A stretch of DNA of 64,000 nt, taken from assembly GCA_029260165.1 (NCBI GenBank), contig JAJDDT010000089.1:32519-96518 (forward strand), written 5' to 3'. The translations under genes were made by a program, and so were the position numbers. Below, piece after piece: positions 53,106 to 60,166 of this stretch; the first letter of the stretch is position 1; the number at the start of each line of letters is the position of its first letter. This DNA is from Phycisphaerae bacterium (GTDB lineage Bacteria; Planctomycetota; Phycisphaerae; UBA1845). A model generated the notes under the pieces. That model was not told where the DNA came from. It ran no database searches and saw only the letters and a list, made by a program, of their open reading frames with translations.

Positions 53106-53879
53106 TCACTCGGAAATGGCGCCACGCTCGCCGGTCTTTTTGTCTGGATCGATCCAGCGGAGCAGGGTCCGGCGGATGGCCAAAAAAGGTGCGGCAAGGA
53201 ATCGGTGGATGCGGACCGCGCGTGGTTTGCGGTAGGAGGCAGCGAGTTGTTCGGGGGTTAGCTGATCGGGCCTGATTCTGCGTCGCAGTTTGAGCAGGTG
53301 GTAGCGATCACCATTTTGAAATTGTTTGCGAAGCCAGCGGACGGGGAATAATTCGCCGCCATACTTTGCAGGCCAATACCACGAAATCTGGAAATCGATC
53401 AGGTAGGGTTTCCCCTCGGTCGAGACGATCACGTTTTGTCGTTTCTCGAGATCGACGTAGGCCAACCCGCGTGCGTGGAGGCGGTCGATGGCATCGGAAA
53501 GTCGATCGAAAAAATCGTCGGGGACGTCCATGCCTTTGGCCAGGTGTTGTCCCTCGATGAAATCATGGGCGAACGCGGTCGGGATGAATCGCCCCAGACT
53601 CGTCGGGACCTCGGGCATGTCAGCCAACGCTTCGCAGATGGTGCATTCGCGCCAGGCGAGAAACCTCCCAATCCAGGAGAGCGGAAACCCGAAAAAAGAG
53701 GCCTGGCGGCCGAATTTGACGATGGCTTTGCTGTCCTGCGACTCGTAGACGGCTGTCGCTGCGAAAAAATCGTGCTTGAAAAGCTTCGCGAAACGAAATT
53801 GCGTACCGGAGAGTGTTACGACATCGGGAGGGTCGTGTTTTCCCAGAGCGAGCATTTCGGCTGGTGGTTTGGTATGCAC
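53106..53879 (-). CDS. Protein kinase-like fold protein (RIO/LPS-kinase-like)
   Basis: 257 residues. The kinase pattern is present in reduced form: KAIVKFGRQASFFGF (ATP-binding Lys), then LHARGLAYVDLEKRQNVIV (catalytic-loop type, Asp and downstream Asn), and GKPYLIDFQISWYW (metal Asp in DFQ, in place of DFG). A basic C-terminal helix region (LRKQFQNGDRYHLLKLRRRI) follows. The size and motif spacing resemble RIO-type and LPS core kinases (InaA/WaaP-like), not Hanks kinases. A role in phosphorylating a cell-surface glycolipid or small molecule is possible. The upstream neighbour is the 59-residue ORF region; the mcsAB operon is divergent. Confidence 0.65.
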   Translation of the reverse strand: MHTKPPAEMLALGKHDPPDVVTLSGTQFRFAKLFKHDFFAATAVYESQDSKAIVKFGRQASFFGFPLSWIGRFLAWRECTICEALADMPEVPTSLGRFIPTAFAHDFIEGQHLAKGMDVPDDFFDRLSDAIDRLHARGLAYVDLEKRQNVIVSTEGKPYLIDFQISWYWPAKYGGELFPVRWLRKQFQNGDRYHLLKLRRRIRPDQLTPEQLAASYRKPRAVRIHRFLAAPFLAIRRTLLRWIDPDKKTGERGAISE

Positions 53880-54248
53880 AAAGGGCGATTCTAAAGGATC
53901 AGCGATGGGATGTCAGGTTGAACGCGGGAGGAAAAAAGCGGATGGGATTCCGTGAGTGATCAGATGAGTGCGGTCTCCCCACTGTGATAACGCCCTCAGC
54001 GGCATGAATAATGACGCCGGATATCCGAAATCCCATCCTTGCTCCCTCCGGGCAACATTCCGCCGACGCGGGAGTGGGGGCGGCGGAGTTGATTGTCGTC
54101 GGAGCGTCTCAGGCTCCTCATCTGGTGTCGGGAGGACAGGGAAAACGATCGATCCGCCCGCCACCGACTCCAATCGTAGAAGCGCAGAGGGGCAAGTCAA
54201 AAAGAAAATTCGGATTTTTGCCGAATTGTGCGACTATCATCCTTGTTG

Positions 54249-54273
54249 GTGATACTGAGAATGCGGGTATCAC
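54249..54273. promoter_or_regulatory. Operator-like inverted repeat
   Basis: GTGATAC (54249-54255) and GTATCAC (54267-54273) with an 11-base spacer: perfect 7-base arms about one and a half helical turns apart, the geometry of a dimeric repressor site. It lies 106 bases before the mcsA ATG. Confidence 0.45.
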
Positions 54274-54309
54274 GGGTGGCGACAGAGGGTTACAGTCATT
54301 GCCCGTCGG

Positions 54310-54338
54310 TTGACGATACCAGTGGTGAAATCTACCCT
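54310..54338 (+). promoter_or_regulatory. Candidate mcsA promoter with overlapping palindrome
   Basis: TTGACG (54310-54315), 17 bases, TACCCT (54333-54338). The -10 region lies within a perfect palindrome CTACCC-TTTTG-GGGTAG (54332-54348), which could be a repressor site occluding the promoter. The -10 match is weak. Confidence 0.35.
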
Positions 54339-54378
54339 TTTGGGGTAGGAATGGGCAAGGAGCACCCGGAACAAGACC

Positions 54379-54879
54379 ATGAGCCTCTGTCAGCGATGCA
54401 ACAAAGCCCAGGCGACCGTTCATCTGTTGGACATCATTCCGGAGAGTGATGAAAAACGTGAGCGACATCTCTGCGAGCAGTGTGCGGCTGAGGAGGGGTT
54501 GACCACACAGAAGCATGAGTCGATCAACGAAATCCTCAGCAGTTTGATCAAGCAGTCGTCGGGGGCGCCACAGAAGCAGGACCTGACCTGTTCGCAATGC
54601 GGAATGACGTTCCGTGAATTTCGTGCGAATGGTCTGTTGGGCTGTCCGAATGACTATCTCGCCTTCGAGAAGGCGTTGATGCCCCTGATTGAGCGGGCAC
54701 ACAATGGTGGCGACCGTCATGTCGGAAAGGTTCCGCAAGGTGTCGGGGGTGAGCCACCCAGGTACAGTAAACTCGCACAGCTTCGTCGTGATTTGCGGGA
54801 GGCGGTTGATGCGGAGGATTACGAGCGGGCTGCGACGATTCGAGATGACATCCAGGACCTTGAGGCTGACGACGGCTGA
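54379..54879 (+). CDS. mcsA: McsA-like activator of protein-arginine kinase
   Basis: 166 residues. The zinc-finger layout is McsA: CQRCNKAQATVHL, then CEQCAAEEGL, then CSQCGMTFREFRANGLLGC followed by PNDYLAFEKAL; the fourth CxxC keeps only its first Cys. The C-terminus has the UvrB/UvrC motif LAQLRRDLREAVDAEDYERA then ATIRDDIQDLE, a helical pair. McsA activates McsB and helps mark CtsR and damaged proteins for ClpCP. It is separated from mcsB by 15 bases and read first, as in the usual operon. Confidence 0.88.
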   Translation: MSLCQRCNKAQATVHLLDIIPESDEKRERHLCEQCAAEEGLTTQKHESINEILSSLIKQSSGAPQKQDLTCSQCGMTFREFRANGLLGCPNDYLAFEKALMPLIERAHNGGDRHVGKVPQGVGGEPPRYSKLAQLRRDLREAVDAEDYERAATIRDDIQDLEADDG

Positions 54880-54894
54880 CGGGCGACAAGGGAA

Positions 54895-55959
54895 ATGACG
54901 TTGACAATCGATGAGCTGGTGAAGCGGGTGGGTGCGTGGTTGGGCGGTGAAGGCCCTTACGCTGATATTGTGATCTCGTCGCGCATTCGACTGGCTCGCA
55001 ATCTCGACGGCTTTCCGTTTCTATCCAAATCCAGCGACAGCGACCGGTCTCAGGTTTATCGCGTTCTGATGGAAAGCATCGCGGAACTGGAGCTTGGCGA
55101 GGACACGCTGGTTGTGGACATTGAAGACGCCGACGAGCTTGATCGGCAGGTGCTTGTCGAGCGTCACCTGATAAGCCGGCAGCACGCCGAGGGGGAGGGG
55201 ACGCGTGGTGTTGCGATTGCGAATAATGAACAATGTGCGTTGATGATCAACGAAGAGGACCATCTCCGTATTCAGGGGATGCGCAGCGGGTTGCAACTGG
55301 CTTGCCTGTTTGAAGAGGTCAACAGGATCGATAACGAGATTGGACAGCGTGTCCGGTATGCATTCGACCGGCGATGGGGATATCTGACGGCTTGTCCGAC
55401 GAACGTGGGCACGGGTATTCGCGTGTCGGTCATGCTGCATTTGCCGGCGTTGAAGCTGACCGGGCAGATCGAGCAGATGTTTCGAGCCGCCAAGGAGATG
55501 CACCTTGCTGTCCGCGGATTGTATGGTGAGGGCACGGATGCGGTCGGTGATTTTTTCCAGGTTTCCAATCAAACAACCCTGGGCCAAACGGAGAAGGACA
55601 TCGTCGAGGAGTTTGCGTCCGAGATTATTCCGCGCATCGTCAAGTTTGAATTAACTGCGCGCGAAATGCTCGAAAAGGACCGCTCTGCGTTGCTGGACGA
55701 CAAGATATGGCGTGCGTGGGGTACGCTCGAAAACGCCCGAACGATGAGCAGTGACGAAACGCTCTTTTTGCTCTCCCATTTGCGGATGGGCGTAAACATG
55801 GGTCGCTGCAAGGACATCGACCTGACCAGGCTCAATCAGTTGTTCCTGCGCTCCCAACCGGCACACCTGCAAAAACTCGAAGGTCGCAGGCTTGACGGTG
55901 AGCAACGAAGCGTCGCTCGGGCGCGATACCTCCGAAGTATCCTCGACTCACATAATTAG
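54895..55959 (+). CDS. mcsB: Protein arginine kinase McsB
   Basis: 354 residues, the family length. Guanido kinase motifs are complete: DIVISSRIRLARNLDGFPF, the substrate loop NEEDHLRIQ (119-127, with Glu121), the catalytic Cys167 in CPTNVGTG, and RGLYGEG near 206-212. McsB phosphorylates arginine residues, marking proteins for ClpC-type proteases. The pArg-binding C-terminal motif reads RSVARA at 338-343, where Bacillus-type enzymes have RDxxRA, so allosteric pArg sensing may differ. The ATG has AAGGGAA upstream and starts 15 bases after mcsA. No ctsR or clpC lies in the window. Confidence 0.9.
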   Translation: MTLTIDELVKRVGAWLGGEGPYADIVISSRIRLARNLDGFPFLSKSSDSDRSQVYRVLMESIAELELGEDTLVVDIEDADELDRQVLVERHLISRQHAEGEGTRGVAIANNEQCALMINEEDHLRIQGMRSGLQLACLFEEVNRIDNEIGQRVRYAFDRRWGYLTACPTNVGTGIRVSVMLHLPALKLTGQIEQMFRAAKEMHLAVRGLYGEGTDAVGDFFQVSNQTTLGQTEKDIVEEFASEIIPRIVKFELTAREMLEKDRSALLDDKIWRAWGTLENARTMSSDETLFLLSHLRMGVNMGRCKDIDLTRLNQLFLRSQPAHLQKLEGRRLDGEQRSVARARYLRSILDSHN

Positions 55960-56810
55960 GGTGGGTTGTTGGTCACCGGTTGCAATCGGTAGGGACCAAT
56001 ACCGTCTTCCCATGTGCTGAATCGCCGGGCGGTCAGGCGTTTCAGGCCCACATCAAACGCTTCATAGCGAATATTGAACCGCCCGAAGGGGAGCCTGACC
56101 TGCTGCTCCCACACCACGCCGCTGTCTGCATCAACCCAGGCTGTCGCGCTGGCAGTCTCGACAACAAAACAGTCCCTTGCGATCCCGTCGATCAGGCGGT
56201 CTTCGCGACCGGTGACACGAACGAGCATCGCAATGAACTCGCCACCGACCCCGGTCAACATCGCAATTGGATTCAACACCTGCATCTGCCACGATTGGCC
56301 TACCTCGATATTGGGCATGGAATCGAAGGGTCGAAACGCTTCGGAAAATCGTCCGGCGCGAGACAGGTGAACCTTGAATTTGTGCACGCCTGTCCCGGCG
56401 GACATGCGAAACGCAAACTGGGTCGGAAAACGCTCGCCGTGGATTTGTATGAGTTGTCCAAGCCCATAGAGTTCAGCGTCGAATTCGTCGAGACGCCCCT
56501 GAACGTCGAACTGGCTCTTGAGACGCACATGCATCGGTCCGTTGTGCAACACGTTTTCGACATAGATGTCGTCCTCGCGATCGGTGGAGGCTGCCCCCCT
56601 GTAGCTGGTCCAGATGCTTCCCACGCGTCTGCCTTTTTGATCGAAGATGCCGAACTGGGCCTCCTGACCATATTTGTTGATCCAGTCGGCTGCGACCACG
56701 GGTGGTGGCTCCTGGGCAGTCCACGCGGGTATGATGTCCTTCCAGACCAGCCAACCGGTGGTCGCTGCCCAGAACAGGATGATCGCGATGCCAACAGGTT
56801 TGATGCCCAT
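55956..56810 (-). CDS. Single-span extracytoplasmic protein of unknown function
   Basis: 284 residues from the ATG at 56810, which begins MGIKPVGIAIILFWAATTGWLVWKD, an anchor or signal. The frame reaches 57107 but that part is not signal-like and would overlap the divergent gene's leader. The remainder is a beta-rich domain: FGIFDQKGRRVGSIWTSYRG, GPMHVRLKSQFDVQGRLDEF, VGQSWQMQVLNPIAMLTGVG. The pattern resembles lipoprotein-like or outer-membrane assembly domains but I cannot assign it. The gene is convergent with mcsB (4-base overlap) and divergent from the gene starting near 56885. Confidence 0.65.
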   Translation of the reverse strand: MGIKPVGIAIILFWAATTGWLVWKDIIPAWTAQEPPPVVAADWINKYGQEAQFGIFDQKGRRVGSIWTSYRGAASTDREDDIYVENVLHNGPMHVRLKSQFDVQGRLDEFDAELYGLGQLIQIHGERFPTQFAFRMSAGTGVHKFKVHLSRAGRFSEAFRPFDSMPNIEVGQSWQMQVLNPIAMLTGVGGEFIAMLVRVTGREDRLIDGIARDCFVVETASATAWVDADSGVVWEQQVRLPFGRFNIRYEAFDVGLKRLTARRFSTWEDGIGPYRLQPVTNNPP

Positions 56811-56884
56811 ACAATACGTTCCACACGTTTCACGGATCAGTACCAAGGGTCGCAAATTGCCATTACCCAATCGTAGCGCCACGA

Positions 56885-57649
56885 ATGGAGCGGTCAAATC
56901 GAAAGACGCCGTTTGGACCGGTGGGTGGTAGCAGGTTGTCGACACGACGAAAACCATGGAAACGGCGCATTGCGACGGGCGTGGTGACAGCCTTCGCTCT
57001 CGGGCTTGTCTCGCTCGCTTCGATGTTCCTCGCGACCCGAAGCAAGCCGACGTGGTACGATCCACCGGTCGTGGACGGCGCGATGGCGGAGGAGGCACGT
57101 CGTTCACTTCCCGATGCCTACCAACTGTTTTCCGACGCCATCGTGGCTGGCGACCCGTTCATCTTCCAACTCGATGAACAGACGGTCAACGAATGGTTGG
57201 CTGCCCGGGAGGAGATGTGGCCTGCTGCATCAAGGGTGATCCCAACCCAAATTGACGCCCCTGCGGTGGCCTTCCGCGATGGCGTTATCGCGTTGGCGGC
57301 ACGCGTCAAGCTCGGTGGTATCGTGACCGTCGTTTCGGTGAGATCCTCCGCCCAGCCGGTCGACGATCGCGTGGTGATCGATTCGATAACGCTGCTGGCC
57401 GGCAGCCTGCCGATGCCCCTGCGTGCGGTCAGCTCGATCATGGACATGTCCCGGGCGTCTCACGTCGATCTGCGCAGTTTCAGCGATCCCACCGACCCGT
57501 CGCAGCCGATCGATCAATGGACCGATCTGTTTGACGGGTTCGCGGTTAGAAACTTTTTCTATTGGGCAAATGGGGAGCGTTTCTTTCGCATCACCCGGAT
57601 CGAATCCGCCAACGGATTGCTCACGCTGGGAATCGAGCCGGTCCCCTGA
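56885..57649 (+). CDS. Single-span extracytoplasmic protein of unknown function
   Basis: 254 residues as drawn from the ATG at 56885; a TTG at 56936 is an alternative and neither has an ideal ribosome site. A basic N-terminus is followed by one hydrophobic span (GVVTAFALGLVSLASMFLA), then an extracytoplasmic domain beginning RSKPTWYDPPVVDGAM. It includes FQLDEQTVNEWLAAREEMWP, DAPAVAFRDGVIALAARVKL and WANGERFFRITRIES. This looks like a lipid- or envelope-facing beta domain of unknown family. It is divergent from the 55956 gene; the two starts are about 75 bases apart, so they may share a promoter region. Confidence 0.6.
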   Translation: MERSNRKTPFGPVGGSRLSTRRKPWKRRIATGVVTAFALGLVSLASMFLATRSKPTWYDPPVVDGAMAEEARRSLPDAYQLFSDAIVAGDPFIFQLDEQTVNEWLAAREEMWPAASRVIPTQIDAPAVAFRDGVIALAARVKLGGIVTVVSVRSSAQPVDDRVVIDSITLLAGSLPMPLRAVSSIMDMSRASHVDLRSFSDPTDPSQPIDQWTDLFDGFAVRNFFYWANGERFFRITRIESANGLLTLGIEPVP

Positions 57650-57704
57650 CGATTCACCGGAAGACCGATCGCAGCAGCCTGCTCCCCGAAATCTGATTCA
57701 GGTG

Positions 57705-58565
57705 TTACGAGAGTCGCAACCGCTTTCGCCTGGGACGCAGTCCGGCAAGGGCGGACAGTCCGATCATCGTCATCAATCCCGTCGGTTCGGGAACGCGGTT
57801 GAGGACGATCAATTCGTCGGCACCGGCGTTTTGGCCACTGGCGACGAACAGGGTTGATCCGGTTTCGTCAAACGCAATGCCCGACGGAAAGCTCGGCAGT
57901 ACGAGGAATGAACTGATATCCGTGATTCCGGTGATCGCGCCGGTGCCGGGATTTATTTCCAACAGCTCGCGTGTGTTGGTCGAATAGGCGACCAGATTCC
58001 CGGTAACCGGATCGAAGTCCAAGGCTCCGACGCGGTTTGAGAAACCAACGAGTTCTGTCGTTTGAATAATCGCTCCGGAATTGATGTCCAACTCCAACAG
58101 CGTTCCATCAGACTGCACAGCCGCGAACAACCTGCCGTCAGGGGCAAACGCTGCCCCGCCGATGTTTTCCGGTCCGTCGAAACCGGGAATGAGCAGGCCG
58201 TTTTGGGTCACCTGCCCCGTCACATCCTGCTCCTGGAACGCGGAGAACAGAAAAAGGTTCCCGGTACCCGGGTGCATCGCGAGGGCATCGGGGCCTTGCG
58301 CCAGTCCGGGGACGATGGAGGCAGCGAAAGAGCTGATGACACCGCCATTCGCTGGATTCAATTCGACGACGTTGTTGGTGGACGGCCCGGAATCGCTCAG
58401 CCAAAGGTTTCCGGTCTGGGGATCGAAGGCGGCTCCGCCCACGCCGTTGAAATCCAGGTGTCCGATGTCCACCACGGAATTCAGGGATAATTCGAGGTCG
58501 GCCGACGCGACCGAGGCCGACAGGCAGACCGCGACCGCGGTGATAATTGGTTTGCTTCTGATCAA
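57705..58565 (-). CDS. PEP-CTERM beta-propeller protein
   Basis: 286 residues from the TTG at 58565, preceded by GGAGGAG at 5 bases; the upstream ATG at 58625 lacks a site. The signal peptide is IITAVAVCLSASVASA. Six propeller blades recur every ~40 residues: GVGGAAFDPQTGNLWLSDS, GPDALAMHPGTGNLFLFSAF, IGGAAFAPDGRLFAAVQSD, VGALDFDPVTGNLVAYSTN, FPSGIAFDETGSTLFVASG. The tail has VPEPTGLMTMIGLSALAG then RPRRKR, a PEP-CTERM. It is probably surface exported; the partner is unknown. Its blade pattern resembles the propeller of the giant protein at 46166. Confidence 0.82.
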   Translation of the reverse strand: MIRSKPIITAVAVCLSASVASADLELSLNSVVDIGHLDFNGVGGAAFDPQTGNLWLSDSGPSTNNVVELNPANGGVISSFAASIVPGLAQGPDALAMHPGTGNLFLFSAFQEQDVTGQVTQNGLLIPGFDGPENIGGAAFAPDGRLFAAVQSDGTLLELDINSGAIIQTTELVGFSNRVGALDFDPVTGNLVAYSTNTRELLEINPGTGAITGITDISSFLVLPSFPSGIAFDETGSTLFVASGQNAGADELIVLNRVPEPTGLMTMIGLSALAGLRPRRKRLRLS

Positions 58566-58700
58566 TGGTTCTCCTCCGAAAAAACTCCGGTTCGCAACCT
58601 GGGGTGGCTGTTCACGAGCCAACACAGATGCTTGTCCTATCGATTCATGCCGGGTTGAGAGCCCCGACTCTTGTCAATGCCTACATTCACCCCGCCCGGG

Positions 58701-60089
58701 TCATTTGGGTTCGGATTCGACCAGTCGCTGTAAATCTGCGAAATCTGAAAAATCCACGTCCCCGTCTTCATCGACATCAAAACATTCGCACCCGCGCCCC
58801 GAAGCAACGAACGGGCCATTGCGACAATCGTCGAATTGACGAAAGTCGCGTACGTTGACCCTGTCATCCAGATTCCAGTCGCCGGGTGTGCAGGGGTTAT
58901 CAATCACCCGCATCACACGCAGGCCCACGACCGGTCGCGTGCTGCCGGGACCTATATCTCCGCGGTTGGAGGGCGTGATCTGACGATTATTGGACCGATA
59001 GCTTCCACCAACGATCGAGCGATCCGGCGTGCTGCTGTCTGTGATGGTCACCTGGTCTGTCAGGAATTCCCAGACGCTTCCGGAGATGTCGAACAGCCCA
59101 TAGTGATTGGCGTCTTCAGTCGTTTGAAAGTCTCCATCATGGTCCGTTCCGTCGTAGTACATCACCGGGGTTGTCGCGATAACCGACGCAAGGGGATCGT
59201 CAAACGGATCGCCACTGTTGCGGAAATTTGCATCGGAATTGTTCAGCTCATCGCGACCGAATCCAAAAACCCAATGGAACGGTGGAACCGTGTGCGTCTC
59301 GAACGGGAACCCCTTGAAAACGGTACGCGGAAAATCGGGTGCGGCTGGGTCAAACGCAGCGGCTTTGTACCATTCGTTGAATCGTCGTGGCACCGCGTTG
59401 GCCGCCTCGATCTGCGGACCCCCCTGATCCATCAGCAATCGGAAACCGCGAAATCCATGAACAAGGGCAGCCCGTTCGTCCACTGTCAGGTCGCGTACCG
59501 CATTGGTCGTCACCTGTGTTCCGCCGATCTCATCTCCAATCGTTAACGGGAACCAATCGAAGGCTGTTCCCCCTTCGGAATAGCACCGCTCTTCCAATCC
59601 CAACCCATGATCGATCGTCAGCCAGTTGCAGAATTTCACCGCACCAAACCAACCCATGCCCACCGCGGGATGATCCGCCTTCTCTGATGAAATGGAATAC
59701 CGTTGTCCAATCGGCCTGTTTGCGTTGTATTGAATCAGGCTTCGCGACACGTCAAAAATCGCATCTCGCTCACTGGACAACATCTTGTCAACAAGCCCGA
59801 CATCTCCGGGATCGGGAATCACGGGCTGAAATTTCATATTGTCGCCACGCTCATCACCAAATCCGGGGTTGTCTGCCTCGTTGTGAACCTGAGCATCGTT
59901 GAGAAAGGCCACAAACTGAGCATTGGTCACTTCGTGGATACCGACGTGATAGTCATACAAGGGGCCGCCAGCTTCCACCTCCGCAGCCGGGACCAGCGAG
60001 AGATCAACCTCGAACACCTGGCCTTTCGACGGCGACGAAATCATTGCGAGAACAAACGTCAGCATCGCAACGATTGCTTTTTTCGACAT
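58701..60089 (-). CDS. SUMF1/FGE-like domain protein with dockerin-like tail
   Basis: 462 residues; GGAG 7 bases before the ATG. Signal peptide AIVAMLTFVLAMISSPSKG. The SUMF1-like region (~30-390) has GIHEVTNAQFVAFLNDAQV, GMGWFGAVKFCNWLTIDHG, GLFDISGSVWEFLTDQVTI and VGGSYRSNNRQITPSNRG then VGLRVMRVI. The catalytic Cys pair of formylglycine-generating enzymes is absent from the C-terminal region, so it is more likely a binding module than an FGE. The end is dockerin-like (GDWNLDDRVNVRDFRQFDDC, DVDEDGDVDFSDF). A related domain occurs in the next gene upstream (60167-62764). Likely surface or periplasmic. Confidence 0.82.
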   Translation of the reverse strand: MSKKAIVAMLTFVLAMISSPSKGQVFEVDLSLVPAAEVEAGGPLYDYHVGIHEVTNAQFVAFLNDAQVHNEADNPGFGDERGDNMKFQPVIPDPGDVGLVDKMLSSERDAIFDVSRSLIQYNANRPIGQRYSISSEKADHPAVGMGWFGAVKFCNWLTIDHGLGLEERCYSEGGTAFDWFPLTIGDEIGGTQVTTNAVRDLTVDERAALVHGFRGFRLLMDQGGPQIEAANAVPRRFNEWYKAAAFDPAAPDFPRTVFKGFPFETHTVPPFHWVFGFGRDELNNSDANFRNSGDPFDDPLASVIATTPVMYYDGTDHDGDFQTTEDANHYGLFDISGSVWEFLTDQVTITDSSTPDRSIVGGSYRSNNRQITPSNRGDIGPGSTRPVVGLRVMRVIDNPCTPGDWNLDDRVNVRDFRQFDDCRNGPFVASGRGCECFDVDEDGDVDFSDFADLQRLVESEPK

Positions 60090-60166
60090 TTCGATCTCCG
60101 TCCCTTATCACACATGAAATCTCGAAACACGAGCGCCCAACAGTGTGCCGATTACAGGACCCGCCA

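Larger units (their letters stand above)
53880..54378. other. Intergenic region upstream of mcsA
   Basis: 499 bases between divergent genes. Frames across it lack ribosome sites and read poorly. It holds an inverted repeat at 54249-54273, a possible promoter at 54310-54338 and a palindrome at 54332-54348. The rest shows no structure I can name. Confidence 0.5.

Noticed and set aside
52504..53109. 201-codon minus-strand frame
   Set aside because: It has no ribosome site, is basic and low in structure, and covers a strong + strand terminator and the 59-residue ORF.
54011..54313. 100-codon + strand frame upstream of mcsA
   Set aside because: No ribosome site, poor composition, and overlaps candidate operators; treated as intergenic.
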